From positions 1 through 64,000 of the forward strand of contig CAJJBN010000027.1 of the NCBI GenBank assembly GCA_905182435.1: a DNA stretch of 64,000 nucleotides. Reading direction: 5' to 3'. The DNA is from Opitutaceae bacterium BACL24 MAG-120322-bin51 (GTDB lineage: Bacteria; Verrucomicrobiota; Verrucomicrobiia; Opitutales; Coraliomargaritaceae). Position 1 is the first letter of the stretch; each line of letters opens with the position of its first letter. Made by a program: the position numbers and the translations under genes. The notes below the pieces were generated by a model. It made no database searches. It saw only the letters and a list, made by a program, of their open reading frames with translations, and was not told where the DNA came from. Below are positions 63,641-64,000 of the stretch, one piece after another.

Positions 63641-64000
63641 TTAGAACTCCACGCGAGCACCAATGGTGAAATTGCGGCCCGGCAGTGCCGCTTCCTCTTT
63701 AACGAAGGAAGTGTGATGACGAATCTCTTCGTCGAGCAGATTCTCAGCACGTGCGAAAAGCACTGCAGTGATCCCATTCCCTAGGTCCAACCGGTAATTC
63801 ACATCTAAGTTTAATTTCAAGTAATCGTCCGTCGATGTTTCTTCCGGTCCAGTATTATCCTGCTCGAAAGCATAACGCAGCTCGACGCCGGAGTCCCAGT
63901 TGCCTGTGGCCCAGCTGAGGCGCGAGCCAATGCGCATCGGTGGCATCCGAGCCAGATCATCGCCCGTATCTTCGTTGGTCGCATGCACCCAATCGCCCAT
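63641..64000 (-). CDS. TonB-dependent receptor, C-terminal part (ZnuD-like)
   Basis: The last 119 residues of an outer-membrane TonB-dependent receptor; the gene continues beyond the window edge. It shows barrel strands such as MRIGSRLSWATGNWDSGVEL and YLKLNLDVNYRLDLGNGI, then ARAENLLDEEIRHHTSFVKE and the terminal PGRNFTIGARVEF with final Phe. The HHTSFVKEEAALPGR end resembles zinc receptors of the ZnuD group. With Zur and MerC next to it, zinc uptake is likely but inferred. Confidence 0.85.
   Translation of the reverse strand: MGDWVHATNEDTGDDLARMPPMRIGSRLSWATGNWDSGVELRYAFEQDNTGPEETSTDDYLKLNLDVNYRLDLGNGITAVLFARAENLLDEEIRHHTSFVKEEAALPGRNFTIGARVEF

Overview
The window looks like a chromosomal segment from a Verrucomicrobiota bacterium, probably of the Opitutia/Puniceicoccales kind. 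This is inferred from gene content (DUF5069 protein, long PurM of about 396 residues, SecA without the C-terminal zinc motif, SHD1-type and SOUL proteins, a porin next to urea transport genes) and from the many short palindromic intergenic repeats. No rRNA, tRNA, CRISPR array or intact insertion sequence was recognised.

Layout. 1-5.5 kb: NhaC antiporter, GluQ, MscS channel, a triple hairpin repeat, cytidylate kinase, PlsC. 5.5-15 kb: four-helix-bundle protein, PurM, a metal-type outer-membrane protein with a small CxxC partner, a periplasmic sugar-binding-type protein, PIG-L deacetylase, old-yellow-enzyme reductase, ADP-ribosylglycohydrolase, PurE and PurK. 15-24 kb: TrpE, a group 2 sigma factor, Lnt, a secreted SHD1-like protein, SecA, Smr protein. 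24-28 kb: an eroded accessory island (Fic pseudogene, a displaced copy of the rmuC 3' end, a P-loop ATPase pseudogene) abutting rmuC. 28-30.4 kb: SOUL protein, a nucleotidyltransferase with a small overlapping partner, peptide deformylase. 30.4-43.7 kb: one nitrogen block on the minus strand: a formamidase relic, ureD-G-F-E, a fused ureB-ureC, ureA, the urea ABC transporter urtEDCBA, a small secreted protein and a porin. 43.7-48.2 kb: second displaced gene end (rsmG), rsmG, an AAA ATPase, a membrane protein, VapBC. 48.3-58.9 kb: MetH, a second PIN-type toxin-antitoxin pair, a Cys-tailed SlyD, GlnD, a dual-GAF histidine kinase, a VanZ-like protein. 59-64 kb: thioredoxin-like protein with DsbD, DUF5069, then a probable zinc block (MerC, Fur/Zur, TonB receptor).

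How it fits together. The urt genes import urea, the porin probably lets it cross the outer membrane, urease splits it to ammonia, and GlnD senses nitrogen status, so nitrogen scavenging is a main theme. Purine synthesis genes (purM, purE, purK) are scattered between unrelated genes.

Sequence quality. At least eight conserved genes (nhaC, purM, the outer-membrane protein, rmuC, def, urtB, urtA, and the fic pseudogene) carry single-base frame changes, nearly all explained by one extra base. This looks more like residual long-read error than biology, so these are annotated as single interrupted genes. By contrast, the ATPase and formamidase remnants have in-frame nonsense codons or internal deletions and look genuinely dead.

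Most unusual points: the UreB-UreC fusion whose linker is built from an intergenic repeat motif; two loci where the 3' end of a housekeeping gene (rmuC, rsmG) exists again a short distance downstream with unrelated DNA between the copies; and at least five different palindromic repeat families.
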